From: Bacillus thuringiensis
GTDB lineage: Bacteria > Bacillota > Bacilli > Bacillales > Bacillaceae_G
Reading direction: 5' to 3'
Assembly: GCF_001182785.1 (NCBI RefSeq)
Contig: NZ_CP012103.1
Coordinates: forward strand, 30,696 to 94,695
Length of the DNA: 64,000 bases
Shown here: positions 24,237-32,578 of the stretch, piece after piece
Numbering within the stretch: position 1 is the stretch's first letter
How the letters are laid out: each line of letters begins with the position of its first letter
The notes under the pieces: generated by a model
The model's input: only the letters and a program-made list of their open reading frames with translations
What the model was told of the DNA's origin: nothing
The model's database searches: none
Made by a program: the position numbers and the translations under genes

Positions 24237-24272
24237 AGCTCTCATAGGTGTAAGATCTATGGGGGCTTTTTT
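24237..24272 (+). terminator. Intrinsic terminator after the 36-residue peptide gene
   Basis: AGCTCTCATAG pairs with CTATGGGGGCT (three G-T wobbles) and is followed by TTTTTT. Confidence 0.65.
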
Positions 24273-24536
24273 AGCAAGGTGATATAAAATTTCACGTACC
24301 GTAATTTTTAATAAAAATAAAACACATAATCAATAGTCTACATTTAATTTTGTGCCTAATTACTTCGCTAAATAGATTCGGTCTCGTCTCTTTTGGATAC
24401 CATTTTATGTGAAATGGAGATAATGTTTATATTTCATATAGATTTCTTGCGAAATATGTACTTAGAGCGGTATTTCGGTTTAAATGTGATACGATAGTGA
24501 TATATTCGTTTTGCTCGTAAAAGGGGATGAGTGTCG

Positions 24537-24872
24537 ATGAAAAACCATATAAAAGTAAATGGTAAAATCCTTCAAACAAATAAAAAATGGTCACATCTCA
24601 AGCAAAAACAAAAAGAACATATTTCTAATTGGTTACGTAGAGAATATACACAGTTTGTAAAAACACATCATAGAAAACCTAAAAAGTATGAACATGATGA
24701 GATTCTTCATGAAGTGATGAATCAAATACAGGAACGTGAAATTTGGATTCCTTATGGTGAAGTAAAAAAATATTATCTAAGCAAAATAGGAAAATGGTTT
24801 AGAAAAATAGAAAGTGAATGGGAATCACAAATATCCAACAGTGAAAGGCAACAGGTATTAGAAGAAAAGTAA
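24537..24872 (+). CDS. Hypothetical protein, basic and helical
   Basis: 111 residues, rich in Lys, Glu and Trp, fully soluble and apparently all-helical. ATG 24537 has AAGGGG at normal spacing; the GTG at 24531 is too close. Followed after 27 bases by the broken hfq gene. It resembles small DNA-binding or Abr-like plasmid proteins in composition only; no family was recognised. Confidence 0.6.
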   Translation: MKNHIKVNGKILQTNKKWSHLKQKQKEHISNWLRREYTQFVKTHHRKPKKYEHDEILHEVMNQIQEREIWIPYGEVKKYYLSKIGKWFRKIESEWESQISNSERQQVLEEK

Positions 24873-24899
24873 ATACAAAGAAACCAGGGGGCGCATTTC

Positions 24900-25089
24900 A
24901 TGTTTAATTTACAAGAGGATATGTATGAACAATTGAAAGAAAAAAAAAGGGGAAGTTACTGTATATTTAAAGAATGGCGTTCCAGTACGTGGGCAGATCC
25001 TTGCAACAGATAAATTTACCCTCTTAATGATGGTTCATGGTAAACAACAACTAATCTACAAACAAGCAATCTCTACACTTGCTATATAA
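24900..25089 (+). pseudogene. hfq: Frameshifted Hfq-like Sm protein
   Basis: The start [15 protein letters not shown] and, after a nine-A run at 24940-24948, the frame [15 protein letters not shown] followed by [16 protein letters not shown] together give a complete Hfq-like Sm fold; the second part carries the YKHAIS-type Sm2 motif. The parts are in different frames: the region is 190 bases long, one more than a 62-codon gene plus stop. An extra A in the homopolymer explains it. Hfq is the RNA chaperone that pairs sRNAs with mRNAs. A GGGGGCG site precedes the ATG, exactly as in the intact copy at 44575. It may be a pseudogene or be rescued by slippage. Confidence 0.75.
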
Positions 25090-25124
25090 AAAATGATTGT
25101 ATGCTATTAAAGGAGAGGAATATA

Positions 25125-25460
25125 TTGATTTTTTTATTTCGATTTGACATAAAAGATGATGGAATGGATTTTATCTTAAACGAAAAAATAGCTGAAGATA
25201 TGGTTCCTTACTATGATGAAATGCTTAGACCGCTTGCCGCTTCTTTAAGTCAAACATTAAACTTTTATCGAGCTTTTAGTAAACACCCTACCATTCTATC
25301 TTGTCGAATTTTAGATAATAATGAACTGGAAATTATGTTGAGTAAAGGATTGGGACAGTATATAGATCCATACACTAAAAACCAAATTATTTTCGAAAAT
25401 GGAAAATTAATAGCAGATATCTTAATGGAAGTTATGAACCACCAAACTATATACCGTTAA
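25125..25460 (+). CDS. Hypothetical 111-residue protein, paralogue of the 47334-47669 gene
   Basis: 111 residues from TTG 25125, preceded by AAAGGAGAGG. The start is set by the paralogue at 47334-47669, which begins with the same MIFL.RFD.KD.G pattern from an ATG. The two proteins are about 80 percent identical by eye (LNEKIA.DM, MLRPL.ASL, FYRAFSKHPTIL, NQIIFENGKLIADIL). It has no membrane segment and is of unknown function. Each copy lies near an Hfq-like gene, suggesting segmental duplication. Confidence 0.65.
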   Translation: MIFLFRFDIKDDGMDFILNEKIAEDMVPYYDEMLRPLAASLSQTLNFYRAFSKHPTILSCRILDNNELEIMLSKGLGQYIDPYTKNQIIFENGKLIADILMEVMNHQTIYR

Positions 25461-25484
25461 ATTATATTATAAGGGGTCATCATA

Positions 25485-25502
25485 CATGACCATCAACTTA
25501 AG
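25485..25502. repeat. IS231-like terminal inverted repeat relic
   Basis: CATGACCATCAACTTAAG matches the terminal repeat of the full IS231 at 32579 (CATGCCCATCAACTTAAG) in 17 of 18 positions. The flank CATACATG is also shared. No transposase remains beside it. Confidence 0.65.
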
Positions 25503-25583
25503 AAATTAGGTATTCCAAAAAAAAACAAAAAATAGGCTAAGTGTTTTTATATTTTGTTTTATATTTATATAAAGGTGAGATAA

Positions 25584-25625
25584 AAAAAGACTTAATCCTT
25601 ATGAGGAAATTAAGTCCTTTTTTAG
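25584..25625. terminator. Bidirectional terminator-like hairpin
   Basis: AAAGACTTAAT pairs with ATTAAGTC followed by CTTTTTT on the + strand; the left flank is A-rich, so the reverse direction could also terminate. It sits between the 25125 gene and the Tn3-type inverted repeat. Confidence 0.6.
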
Positions 25626-25636
25626 TATTATTATTA

Positions 25637-25674
25637 GGTGTCCCGCCAGCATTTCGGTAAAAAACCACGCTAAG
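25637..25674. repeat. 38-bp Tn3-family (Tn4430-like) terminal inverted repeat
   Basis: A 38-bp sequence with CCGCCAGCATTTCGG and ACCACGCTAAG agrees, apart from about three positions, with the Tn4430 terminal repeat as I remember it. Its inner side points right, toward the tnpA stub and tnpR, so it should be the tnpA-side end of that transposon. The matching right end was not found. Confidence 0.6.
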
Positions 25675-26536
25675 GGGTACGGAAACGATTCTTTCTTTTT
25701 GGAGCCACTCACAGGCATAAAGTAAGAGATTAGTTCATTTAGAATACTGCTATTTGATTCTCTAGATCCTAATTCAAAGTAAATACTCTTGAATAACCTC
25801 TTTTTCATTTTAATTTTGACTATAAATTATGACACTGGCTAGCGCCCTTATTTTACTGGTCCTTAAATTAGGAGTCAAAACTTAGAAGTTCTGATTATTA
25901 TGTAAACGATTTAGAGGAACTAAAAAATCCGATTTCCTAGAATATAGAAATCGGATTTTTATTGACATGATTTTAGCATAGAATCTGTTTAGTCGTTGAT
26001 TATTTTATCACGAATTATCTGTATAAATTCGCTAAGATTTTTGCTTTGAATATTTTTGATGCCTACTCTTTCGTTTTTATTCCAAAAAAGTATACTGGGT
26101 ACACCAGATAAATTCTTTTTTTCCTTCAGTTTTGATATATTTTCATAAAAATATTCATTAACCCATGCATCACCAACTAAATCAGGACCGTAAAAATATA
26201 ATCTTTTATTTGTAGCAATTAATACTCCAGGGCGTACAGGATGCCTAAATTCAAAAACGTCTAAAGATCCATGTAAAAAATCTAGAACTTTTTCATCTGA
26301 AGATAATATTGTCTTGGCTTGGTCTAATATATTTTGCATTGTAGGACTCCTTTATTATTTAATATGAATTCATTATATCGGAAAATTCATATAATTTAAA
26401 TTGATTATCCATAATATGCAATATATCTCTACATAAGAATCTGTATCTAAAAGATCGTTAAAAAAACCTTTTAGCTACAGATTCTTATTTTAATTTTGTA
26501 AGTGGCTCCAAAAAGAAGAAATCGTTGCCGTACCGC
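25674..26536. mobile_element. 863-bp non-autonomous element with 35-bp inverted ends carrying a PH-domain gene
   Basis: The ends, 25674-25708 and the complement of 26502-26536, match at 31 of 35 positions (GGGGTACGGAAACGATT... against GCGGTACGGCAACGATT...). The right end interrupts the tnpA stub after residues INKQRGAPN. The left end abuts the Tn3 repeat at 25637. The only gene inside encodes a PH-domain protein and no transposase is present. GGGG-type ends are usual for Tn3-related elements, so it may be a Tn3-derived mobile cassette mobilised in trans. No 5-bp target duplication is visible, perhaps because of a later deletion. Confidence 0.65.
25989..26339 (-). CDS. Bacterial PH-domain protein (YokE-like)
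   Basis: 116 residues. The pattern GVLIATNKRLYFYG followed by strands and a C-terminal amphipathic helix (SEFIQIIRDKI) is typical of short-chain bacterial PH domains such as YokE-like proteins. Phosphoinositide binding is not established in bacteria. RBS AGGAG lies upstream on the reverse strand. It is the passenger gene of the 863-bp inverted-repeat element and probably travels with it. Confidence 0.65.
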   Translation of the reverse strand: MQNILDQAKTILSSDEKVLDFLHGSLDVFEFRHPVRPGVLIATNKRLYFYGPDLVGDAWVNEYFYENISKLKEKKNLSGVPSILFWNKNERVGIKNIQSKNLSEFIQIIRDKIIND

Positions 26537-26684
26537 TATTAGGGGCTCCACGCTGTTTATTTATAATCTGTAATTCTTCATCAGATATTGTGTAATAACG
26601 CAATATCTCCCGTTGATCCATGTATTCAGGAATTTCATAAAAATACGCCCTTTGTGATGAAGTGAGAAGCTCCCTTGTTACCAT
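26490..26684 (-). pseudogene. tnpA: Truncated Tn3-family transposase TnpA, N-terminal end only
   Basis: The first ~50 residues (RELLTSSQRAYFYEIP, YYTISDEELQIINKQRG) match the conserved N-terminus of Tn3-family TnpA. From about residue 50 the frame runs into the inverted end of the 863-bp element and stops. A functional TnpA is close to 1000 residues. It lies 11 bases downstream of tnpR, as in Tn4430/Tn5401-like operons. Confidence 0.8.
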
Positions 26685-26695
26685 ATTATTTCCTC

Positions 26696-27247
26696 CTATT
26701 TATTTAAATATCGATAAACCGTAGTACGAGAGACTCCAAGCATTTGAGCTACATCTTTAATAGGAGTTTTATTGGCAACAAGGGTTTGTATCATATCAAT
26801 TTCCTTGTCTTTTAGTTTCTCTGGTCTACCACCAAAGCGCCCTCTTGCTCGTGCAGCAATTCTACCAGCTTCCGTTCGTTCACGAATCAAGTTACGTTCA
26901 AATTCCGCAAAAGATGCAAATAAGTGAAACATAAGTTGACCAGTAGCACTTGAACGATCCATTGTAATATTTTCATGAACACTATAAAAACTAATCCCTC
27001 GTTCATTTAATTCATTAACAATCTGAATAAGATGTCGCATAGTACGACCTAAGCGATCTAATCGCCAAACTACCAAGGAATCACCAGGACGTACATATTG
27101 AAGCGCTTCCTCTAAGCCTGGCCTTTTATCTTTAACCCCACTTAATTTATCTTGAAATATTTTATCGCATCCATAAGATTTCAAAGCATCAAACTGTAAG
27201 TCTAAATTTTGATCAATTGTAGATACTCGAACATATCCAACCTTCAT
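26696..27247 (-). CDS. tnpR: Tn3-family serine resolvase TnpR
   Basis: 183 residues from ATG 27247, preceded by AAGGAGGG; the upstream ATG at 27271 would put the ribosome site inside the gene. N-terminal YVRVSTIDQNLDLQ contains the catalytic Ser, followed by the RLDRLGR and ERNLIRERTEAGR motifs. A C-terminal helix-turn-helix is at about 160-180 (VAQMLGVSRTTVYRYL). It resolves cointegrates at a res site expected upstream in 27272-27400. It looks intact although its transposase is truncated. Confidence 0.9.
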   Translation of the reverse strand: MKVGYVRVSTIDQNLDLQFDALKSYGCDKIFQDKLSGVKDKRPGLEEALQYVRPGDSLVVWRLDRLGRTMRHLIQIVNELNERGISFYSVHENITMDRSSATGQLMFHLFASFAEFERNLIRERTEAGRIAARARGRFGGRPEKLKDKEIDMIQTLVANKTPIKDVAQMLGVSRTTVYRYLNK

Positions 27248-27284
27248 TCCTTTTTCCCTCCTTTTGTTCAATAACTTAATTCTA

Positions 27285-27400
27285 TATATTTATCTGAACA
27301 TAGATAAGTTTACAGGGTTTTTGAACATGAAAAAAGGAGAAATCCTATAATTTTTTGTTCCATATTAACGTGTCCAGAAACATACAATTTTCTGGACACA
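27285..27400. promoter_or_regulatory. Candidate res site with perfect inverted repeats
   Basis: TTATCT-N4-AGATAA at about 27290-27305 and GTGTCCAGAAA / TTTCTGGACAC at 27370-27399 (11-base arms, 8-base loop) lie directly upstream of tnpR, the normal location for resolvase binding subsites. The loop sequence CATACAAT, with ATATT 14 bases upstream, also fits a sigma-E promoter reading toward the cry gene. Both readings are inference. Confidence 0.45.
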
Positions 27401-27771
27401 GGTAAAATGCCCATAATTCGGTTTTCCCTAGAAAAAGTAAAATAAGTCCAATGCATGTTCGGATTTATTTTCTACAATTTCTTTCAATGACGAATAATTA
27501 GATATCTACAACATTCTATTTAGTATCCCTCTCTTTTTTCGAGGGATGGGAAGAAACATCCAAGTGTGAATTTTGTTCATATAAAAGTGAATGCCTCTTT
27601 CCTCACCCTTAAAAACAACAAAAAAATTGTTCTACAGAAATCTGAGGCTTTAATAAGTACATGCAATACATTTAGAGAAGGTCCCAAAAATCAATACTTT
27701 CACCAAAAATAATGGGTTTATTTGTAGAAACATTGTTACAGGAATACATTGGGGTACTACGAATATATAGA

Positions 27772-27803
27772 AAGACACCTAGCATATATTTAATAGGTGT
27801 CTT
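27772..27803 (+). promoter_or_regulatory. Hairpin in the cry 5' untranslated region
   Basis: AAGACACCTA pairs with TAGGTGTCTT around a 12-base AT-rich loop, about 30 bases before the cry start and without a following T run. A leader hairpin of this kind could stabilise a long-lived sporulation mRNA. No certain mother-cell promoter was found in 27400-27770. Confidence 0.5.
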
Positions 27804-27834
27804 AAAAATAAGGACCACATAAGGAGTGAAAGAT

Positions 27835-29820
27835 ATGAATTCATATCAAAATAAAAATGAATATGAAATATTGGATGCTTCACGAAACAACTCTAATATG
27901 TCTACTCGTTATCCTCGGTACCCACTAGCAAATAATCCACAAATGCCTATGCGAAATACGAACTATAAAGAATGGTTAGCTATGTGTGCAGATAATAAAA
28001 ATAATGAACAAGTGCCTATTAGTCCCCTTGATCAAGAATGGAGAACTGTTCTTCCAATTCTCTTCTCCGCTGCTGCTTCTTTAACAGGATTAATATCACT
28101 TCCAACTTTTGGTGCTATATCAGCAGGAGCAGCCATAGCAGCAGCCTTAACGTCTATTTTGTTCCCTAGTCAAGGTCCAGATGTATTCAACGAGCTTATG
28201 GGGGCTACAGAAAATTTACTAAAAAGAGAAATAGAGACTTATGTTAGAGGAAGAGCGGCTTCAGAACTTCTAGCCTTAGAAGATCAAAGAGCATATTTTA
28301 AATCAGCTTTTGATTATTGGAGATTACATCCTACAGATGGCAATGCTATAGCTACGGTTGCCGCTAGGTTCCACACAGTAAATGGTGCTTTTGTAACAGC
28401 AATGCGCTTATTCAGACCGGCAGGTTATGAAGCATTACTGTTACCAGTTTATGCACAAGCGGCGCGTCTTCATTTACTCCATTTACGAGATGGTGTCCTG
28501 TTTGCGAATGAATGGGGACTAGCTAAACCAGACCCTGGAGACTTACATGACCAAGAATTTAATGCTAAGGCCGCTGAGTATGCGGATTATTGTGAATTAA
28601 CGTATAATACAGAGCTAAACCGCATTAAAACTACTTCAGGTAAAACATGGTTTGATTATAATCAATACCGACGACTTATGACATTTGCTGTTTTGGATGT
28701 AGTTGCTAAATTTTCAATTTTAAATCCTCGCATATATAGCTTAGCTTTGCAAGGAGAAATTCTCACTCGAAAAATATATACCGATCCTGTTAATTTCTCA
28801 CCAGGTTCTTCAATTGCAGATGATGAAAATAGATATACAGTCCCACCATCACATGTTAGACAATTAGTCAACTCAAGATTATTTACTAACGTGGCATCTG
28901 TTCAAAATGCTGGATTTATTGGAAATCAAAATCGTTATAAAAATATAGGCGTTAGCGATCTAGTTGATGGTCCTATAATCGGACAATCAGTATTCGAAAA
29001 AGTGGATGCAGATATACCGACAAATGTATCGGTTTTTGAAGTTGGTGTAAATGGTATACAGAATGATTATCCACGAAATATAGGTTTGAAAAAGACTCCT
29101 TCAAACGCATTTACAAATAATTATGCTGGAAGTACGAATAATTTAGGTCCTTTTACTACGGTCTCTTTGCCACCTAAAGACGATAAACCATTAGATCATA
29201 CTAATTTTAGTCATCGATTATCAGATATAATTCTTCCTGGAAATAAGGGCTCATCTTTTGCATGGACTCATGTTGATGTCGATCCTACAGGAAACTATTT
29301 ATCAACAACTAAGATTAATTTAATACCTGCTACAAAAGCATCTAAACTACCACTTTCATTCCAGCTAAGAAAGGGACCAGGATTTATAGGGGGAGATTTA
29401 GTCAGATTAGGAAATGGCGTCGGAATTTCTTATAAGTTTAATTTCCAATCCTCCGATAGCTCAGCTAATTTTAGAATTCGTATACGTTATGCAGGTGCAG
29501 GTTCAGGTGCTAGTGGTGGTGGGCAGGTATATTTTAAATTAGGGAATTATCAATCTCCAGATACTTCTTGGGGCCATACTGGATTTGACTCTAACAATGT
29601 GAAGTATAATCAATTTAAAGTATTAGAGCTTTTGGGAACTGCAGGAAACATTACAGCTAACGACTTGGAAATTATAGTATGGACAAGGGACCCAGGTGCT
29701 TCTGATTTTTATCTAGATAGATTGGAATTAATCCCAATGACGGGGATATCAACAGAATACAATGAACCACAAAAATTGGAAACAGCCAAAAAAGCAGTGA
29801 CCGATTTGTTTACCAATTAA
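27835..29820 (+). CDS. cry: Three-domain crystal delta-endotoxin (Cry), short form without C-terminal half
   Basis: 661 residues from ATG 27835 (AAGGAG at normal spacing; the GTG at 27826 lies within that site). The N-terminal ~285 residues form the helical pore domain, with the hydrophobic stretch ILFSAAASLTGLISLPTFGA and the helix-7 region YYNRR-like to TFAVLDVVAKF. The second domain and the beta-sandwich third domain follow, with FRIRIRYAG and a DFYLDRLELIPM ending. After activation such toxins bind midgut receptors and form pores in insect cells. It ends near ETAKKAVTDLFTN, where longer Cry proteins continue into the crystallisation region; here that region is a separate ORF. This layout is known in mosquitocidal Cry types (Cry19, Cry30, Cry39, Cry40, Cry44); the class cannot be fixed by eye. 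Confidence 0.9.
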   Translation: MNSYQNKNEYEILDASRNNSNMSTRYPRYPLANNPQMPMRNTNYKEWLAMCADNKNNEQVPISPLDQEWRTVLPILFSAAASLTGLISLPTFGAISAGAAIAAALTSILFPSQGPDVFNELMGATENLLKREIETYVRGRAASELLALEDQRAYFKSAFDYWRLHPTDGNAIATVAARFHTVNGAFVTAMRLFRPAGYEALLLPVYAQAARLHLLHLRDGVLFANEWGLAKPDPGDLHDQEFNAKAAEYADYCELTYNTELNRIKTTSGKTWFDYNQYRRLMTFAVLDVVAKFSILNPRIYSLALQGEILTRKIYTDPVNFSPGSSIADDENRYTVPPSHVRQLVNSRLFTNVASVQNAGFIGNQNRYKNIGVSDLVDGPIIGQSVFEKVDADIPTNVSVFEVGVNGIQNDYPRNIGLKKTPSNAFTNNYAGSTNNLGPFTTVSLPPKDDKPLDHTNFSHRLSDIILPGNKGSSFAWTHVDVDPTGNYLSTTKINLIPATKASKLPLSFQLRKGPGFIGGDLVRLGNGVGISYKFNFQSSDSSANFRIRIRYAGAGSGASGGGQVYFKLGNYQSPDTSWGHTGFDSNNVKYNQFKVLELLGTAGNITANDLEIIVWTRDPGASDFYLDRLELIPMTGISTEYNEPQKLETAKKAVTDLFTN

Positions 29821-29887
29821 AACAAAGTATGTACTGAAGTAGGAGGTAAGGCTGTTCGAAAAATAAGTAGAAAAGGTAGTGAGTCCT

Positions 29888-31567
29888 ATGTATATTAATA
29901 CGATGAAAAATACATTAAAACTAGAAACGACAGATTATGAAATAGATCAAGCCGCCATTTCTATAGAATGCATGTCTAATGAACAAAATCCACAGGAAAA
30001 AATGATATTATGGGATGAAGTAAAACAGGCAAAACAACTCAGTCAATCTCGTAATTTACTCTACAATGGTGATTTTGAAGATGCATCAAACGGCTGGAAA
30101 ACAAGTTATACGATTGAAATTGGAAAGAATAGTTCCATTTTTAAAGGGCAGTACCTTCATATGTTTGGGGCAAGAGATGTTTTAGGTGAAGTGTTTCCAA
30201 CATATGTGTATCAAAAAATTGATGAATCTAAATTAAAAGCCTATACACGTTATCGAGTAAGAGGATTTGTGGGAAGTAGTAAAGATCTAAAATTAGTGGT
30301 AACCCGTTACGGGAAAGAAATTGACGCCATTATGGATGTTCCAGATGATTTGGCCTATATGCAGCCTAACCCTTCATGTGGGGATTATCGCTGTGAATCA
30401 GCGTCACAGTATGTGAGCCAAGGGTATCCAGATGGATATGCTTCTGAGATGTATGCATGCCCGTCAGACCGAGTTAAAAAACATGTGAAGTGTCATGATC
30501 GCCATCCATTTGATTTTCATATTGACACCGGAGAATTAGATACAAATACAAACGTAGGTATTTTAGTCTTATTTAAAATTTCTAATCCAGATGGATACGC
30601 TACAGTAGGGAATCTAGAAGTCATTGAAGAAGGATCACTAACAGACGAAGCATTGGCACATGTGAAACATAAGGAAAAGAAATGGAAGCAACACATGGAG
30701 AAAAAGCGAATGGAAACACAACAAGCCTATGATCCAGCAAAACAAGCAGTAGATGCATTATTCACAAATGCACAAGGAGGCGAGTTACATTATCATATTA
30801 CTTTAGGTCATATTAAGAATGCCGATCAGTTCGTACAATCAATTCCCTATGTATACCATGCTTGGTTACCGGATGCTCCAGGTATGAACTATGATGTATA
30901 CCAAGGGTTAAACGCGCGTATCATGCAGGCATACCATTTATATGATGCACGAAATGTCATAACAAATGGTGACTTTACACAAGGATTAACGGGATGGCAC
31001 GCAACAGGAAAGGCAGCAGTACAACAAATGGATGGAGCTTTTGTATTAGTTCTATCAAATTGGAGTGCGGGGGTATCTCAGAATCTGCATGCTCAAGATC
31101 ATCATGGATATATGTTACGTGTGATTGCCAAAAAAGAAGGGCCTGGAAAAGGGTATGTAACGATGATGGATTGTAATGGCAATCAAGAAACACTGAAGTT
31201 CACATCTTGTGAAGAAGGATATATGACAAAAACAGTAGAAGTATTCCCGGAAAGTGATCGTGTACGAATAGAGATGGGAGAAACCGAGGGTACGTTTTAT
31301 ATAGATAGCATCGAGTTGATTTGTATGAAAGGGTATACTAGCAATAATAACCCGCACACGGGTAATATGTATGAGCAAAGTTATAATGGAAATTATAATC
31401 AGAATACGAGCGATGTGTATCATCAAGGGTATACAAACAACTATAACCAAGACTCTAATAGTATGTATAATCAAAATTATACATACAATGATGACCTGCA
31501 TTCCGGCTGTGCATGTAACCAAGGGCATAACTCTGGCTGTACATGTAATCAAGGATATAACCGTTAA
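29888..31567 (+). CDS. Separate Cry C-terminal crystallisation-domain protein (ORF2)
   Basis: 559 residues from ATG 29888, 67 bases after the cry stop with no terminator between, so the pair is bicistronic. It matches the C-terminal half of 130-kDa Cry proteins: NLLYNGDFEDASNGW, YLHMFGARDVLG, PTYVYQKIDESKLKAYTRY and VVTRYGKEIDAIMDVPDD, plus a second NGDFTQGLTGW module near residue 360. These segments promote parasporal crystal packing. The last ~70 residues are an Asn/Tyr/Gln-rich tail ending in two CxCNQG repeats, not typical of canonical C-terminal halves and probably disulphide-forming. It is probably needed to crystallise the short Cry protein. Confidence 0.9.
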   Translation: MYINTMKNTLKLETTDYEIDQAAISIECMSNEQNPQEKMILWDEVKQAKQLSQSRNLLYNGDFEDASNGWKTSYTIEIGKNSSIFKGQYLHMFGARDVLGEVFPTYVYQKIDESKLKAYTRYRVRGFVGSSKDLKLVVTRYGKEIDAIMDVPDDLAYMQPNPSCGDYRCESASQYVSQGYPDGYASEMYACPSDRVKKHVKCHDRHPFDFHIDTGELDTNTNVGILVLFKISNPDGYATVGNLEVIEEGSLTDEALAHVKHKEKKWKQHMEKKRMETQQAYDPAKQAVDALFTNAQGGELHYHITLGHIKNADQFVQSIPYVYHAWLPDAPGMNYDVYQGLNARIMQAYHLYDARNVITNGDFTQGLTGWHATGKAAVQQMDGAFVLVLSNWSAGVSQNLHAQDHHGYMLRVIAKKEGPGKGYVTMMDCNGNQETLKFTSCEEGYMTKTVEVFPESDRVRIEMGETEGTFYIDSIELICMKGYTSNNNPHTGNMYEQSYNGNYNQNTSDVYHQGYTNNYNQDSNSMYNQNYTYNDDLHSGCACNQGHNSGCTCNQGYNR

Positions 31568-31847
31568 CGATTCTAAATAAGAATCAACATCATTGCGGAA
31601 AATAAAAACCTACTCACAAAATCTATTGCATATCATAACATAAACTTTACAAATAACTGATATATTCTAGATCATTTTCCTAATATTGATTAATGAAAAT
31701 ACTCCTTTACAGAACGATTTAGGCTGATTTGATTTGAATGTTGTTGAATCTTGAATAGAAATTCGTTATTCAAATTTCTGACGAGGTATCTGTTCATACG
31801 ATTCAAATTCTGATTGATTATATAAGTGAAAGTACAAATCAAATAAA
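31568..31847. other. 3' untranslated region of the cry operon
   Basis: 280 bases between ORF2 and the cry terminator. A small GATTC...GAATC hairpin lies at 31569-31585; the rest holds no gene. Probably transcribed as the mRNA tail. Confidence 0.5.
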
Positions 31848-31887
31848 AAAAAGAGGCCCGTTCTAGTACTAGAACGGGCCTCTTTTT
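31848..31887 (+). terminator. Strong terminator of the cry operon
   Basis: A nearly 20-base perfect inverted repeat, GAGGCCCGTTCTAGT / ACTAGAACGGGCCTC, flanked by A and T runs. It is about 280 bases after ORF2 and would also protect the mRNA 3' end. Confidence 0.9.
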
Positions 31888-32154
31888 CCTGAATGTATGA
31901 CTAGTAAAGCAACCATTTTACACACATAAATCGTATATATGTAAGTATACCACAATTTTTGGTATATAGAACCAAAAATTGATGATATAGAGCACAATTA
32001 TGGTGAAATAAACCTTTTTTAAATTCCAAGAAAGTATCAAACAAAGAAGAACGATTCACAATATTTCCAAAACGAAAATAAGATACAATTTATGAGCATT
32101 TATTAGATTCATTCTTTACAATTTCTTTGAATAGCAAATACAAGATTAATTCAA

Positions 32155-32273
32155 CCAATTAAAGAAAAGCTTTCTTTACTTGATAAAAATGGACGAAAAT
32201 CACATCATTATCATAAGAAAACTGTATTTGATATCTCAGGTATTGCATACGAACAACATCTATCAAAATAAAA
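32155..32273 (+). pseudogene. Relic of an IS231-like (IS4 family) transposase 3' end
   Basis: A frame reading [20 protein letters not shown] and ending EQHLSK then a stop parallels the C-terminus of the intact-length IS231 transposase ([19 protein letters not shown]). It is diverged in sequence and has no 5' part or terminal repeat, so it is an old fragment of a different IS4-family element. Confidence 0.7.
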
Positions 32274-32567
32274 AATGAAATATTTTTAATTTTTAGCTCG
32301 TAATGGTTATTTAGTATGCTATCATTTTCGATACAGCTCTTTTATTGAATTGCTAGAAAGAAATTTTAACATCTTTCTGTATTTGATTTTCTTTAGCTTG
32401 ATGGTGATGTTTCCGTACCCCATAACTACTGGAGATAGTATTTGGGATTGGAAAAAAACTAAATTACAACCATAAAACAGTAAAATCACTAACCCGTTCC
32501 TTAACGTACAAGGTACCGGCTAGTTTGTGTCCAAATTGTGTCTAAACGTACAATTTTCCCGAAATGG

Positions 32568-32578
32568 TATGGTGAGGC
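32568..32578. repeat. Left copy of the 11-bp IS231 target duplication
   Basis: TATGGTGAGGC lies immediately left of the IS231 terminal repeat and recurs exactly at 34235-34245, right of the other end. Confidence 0.9.

Noticed and set aside
25599..25808. Reverse ORF of 69 codons
   Set aside because: It runs through the Tn3 and cassette inverted repeats and has no protein-like pattern.
31115..31580. ORFs in other frames within the cry ORF2 tail
   Set aside because: Repetitive shadows of the Asn/Tyr-rich tail; ORF2 itself matches Cry C-terminal motifs.
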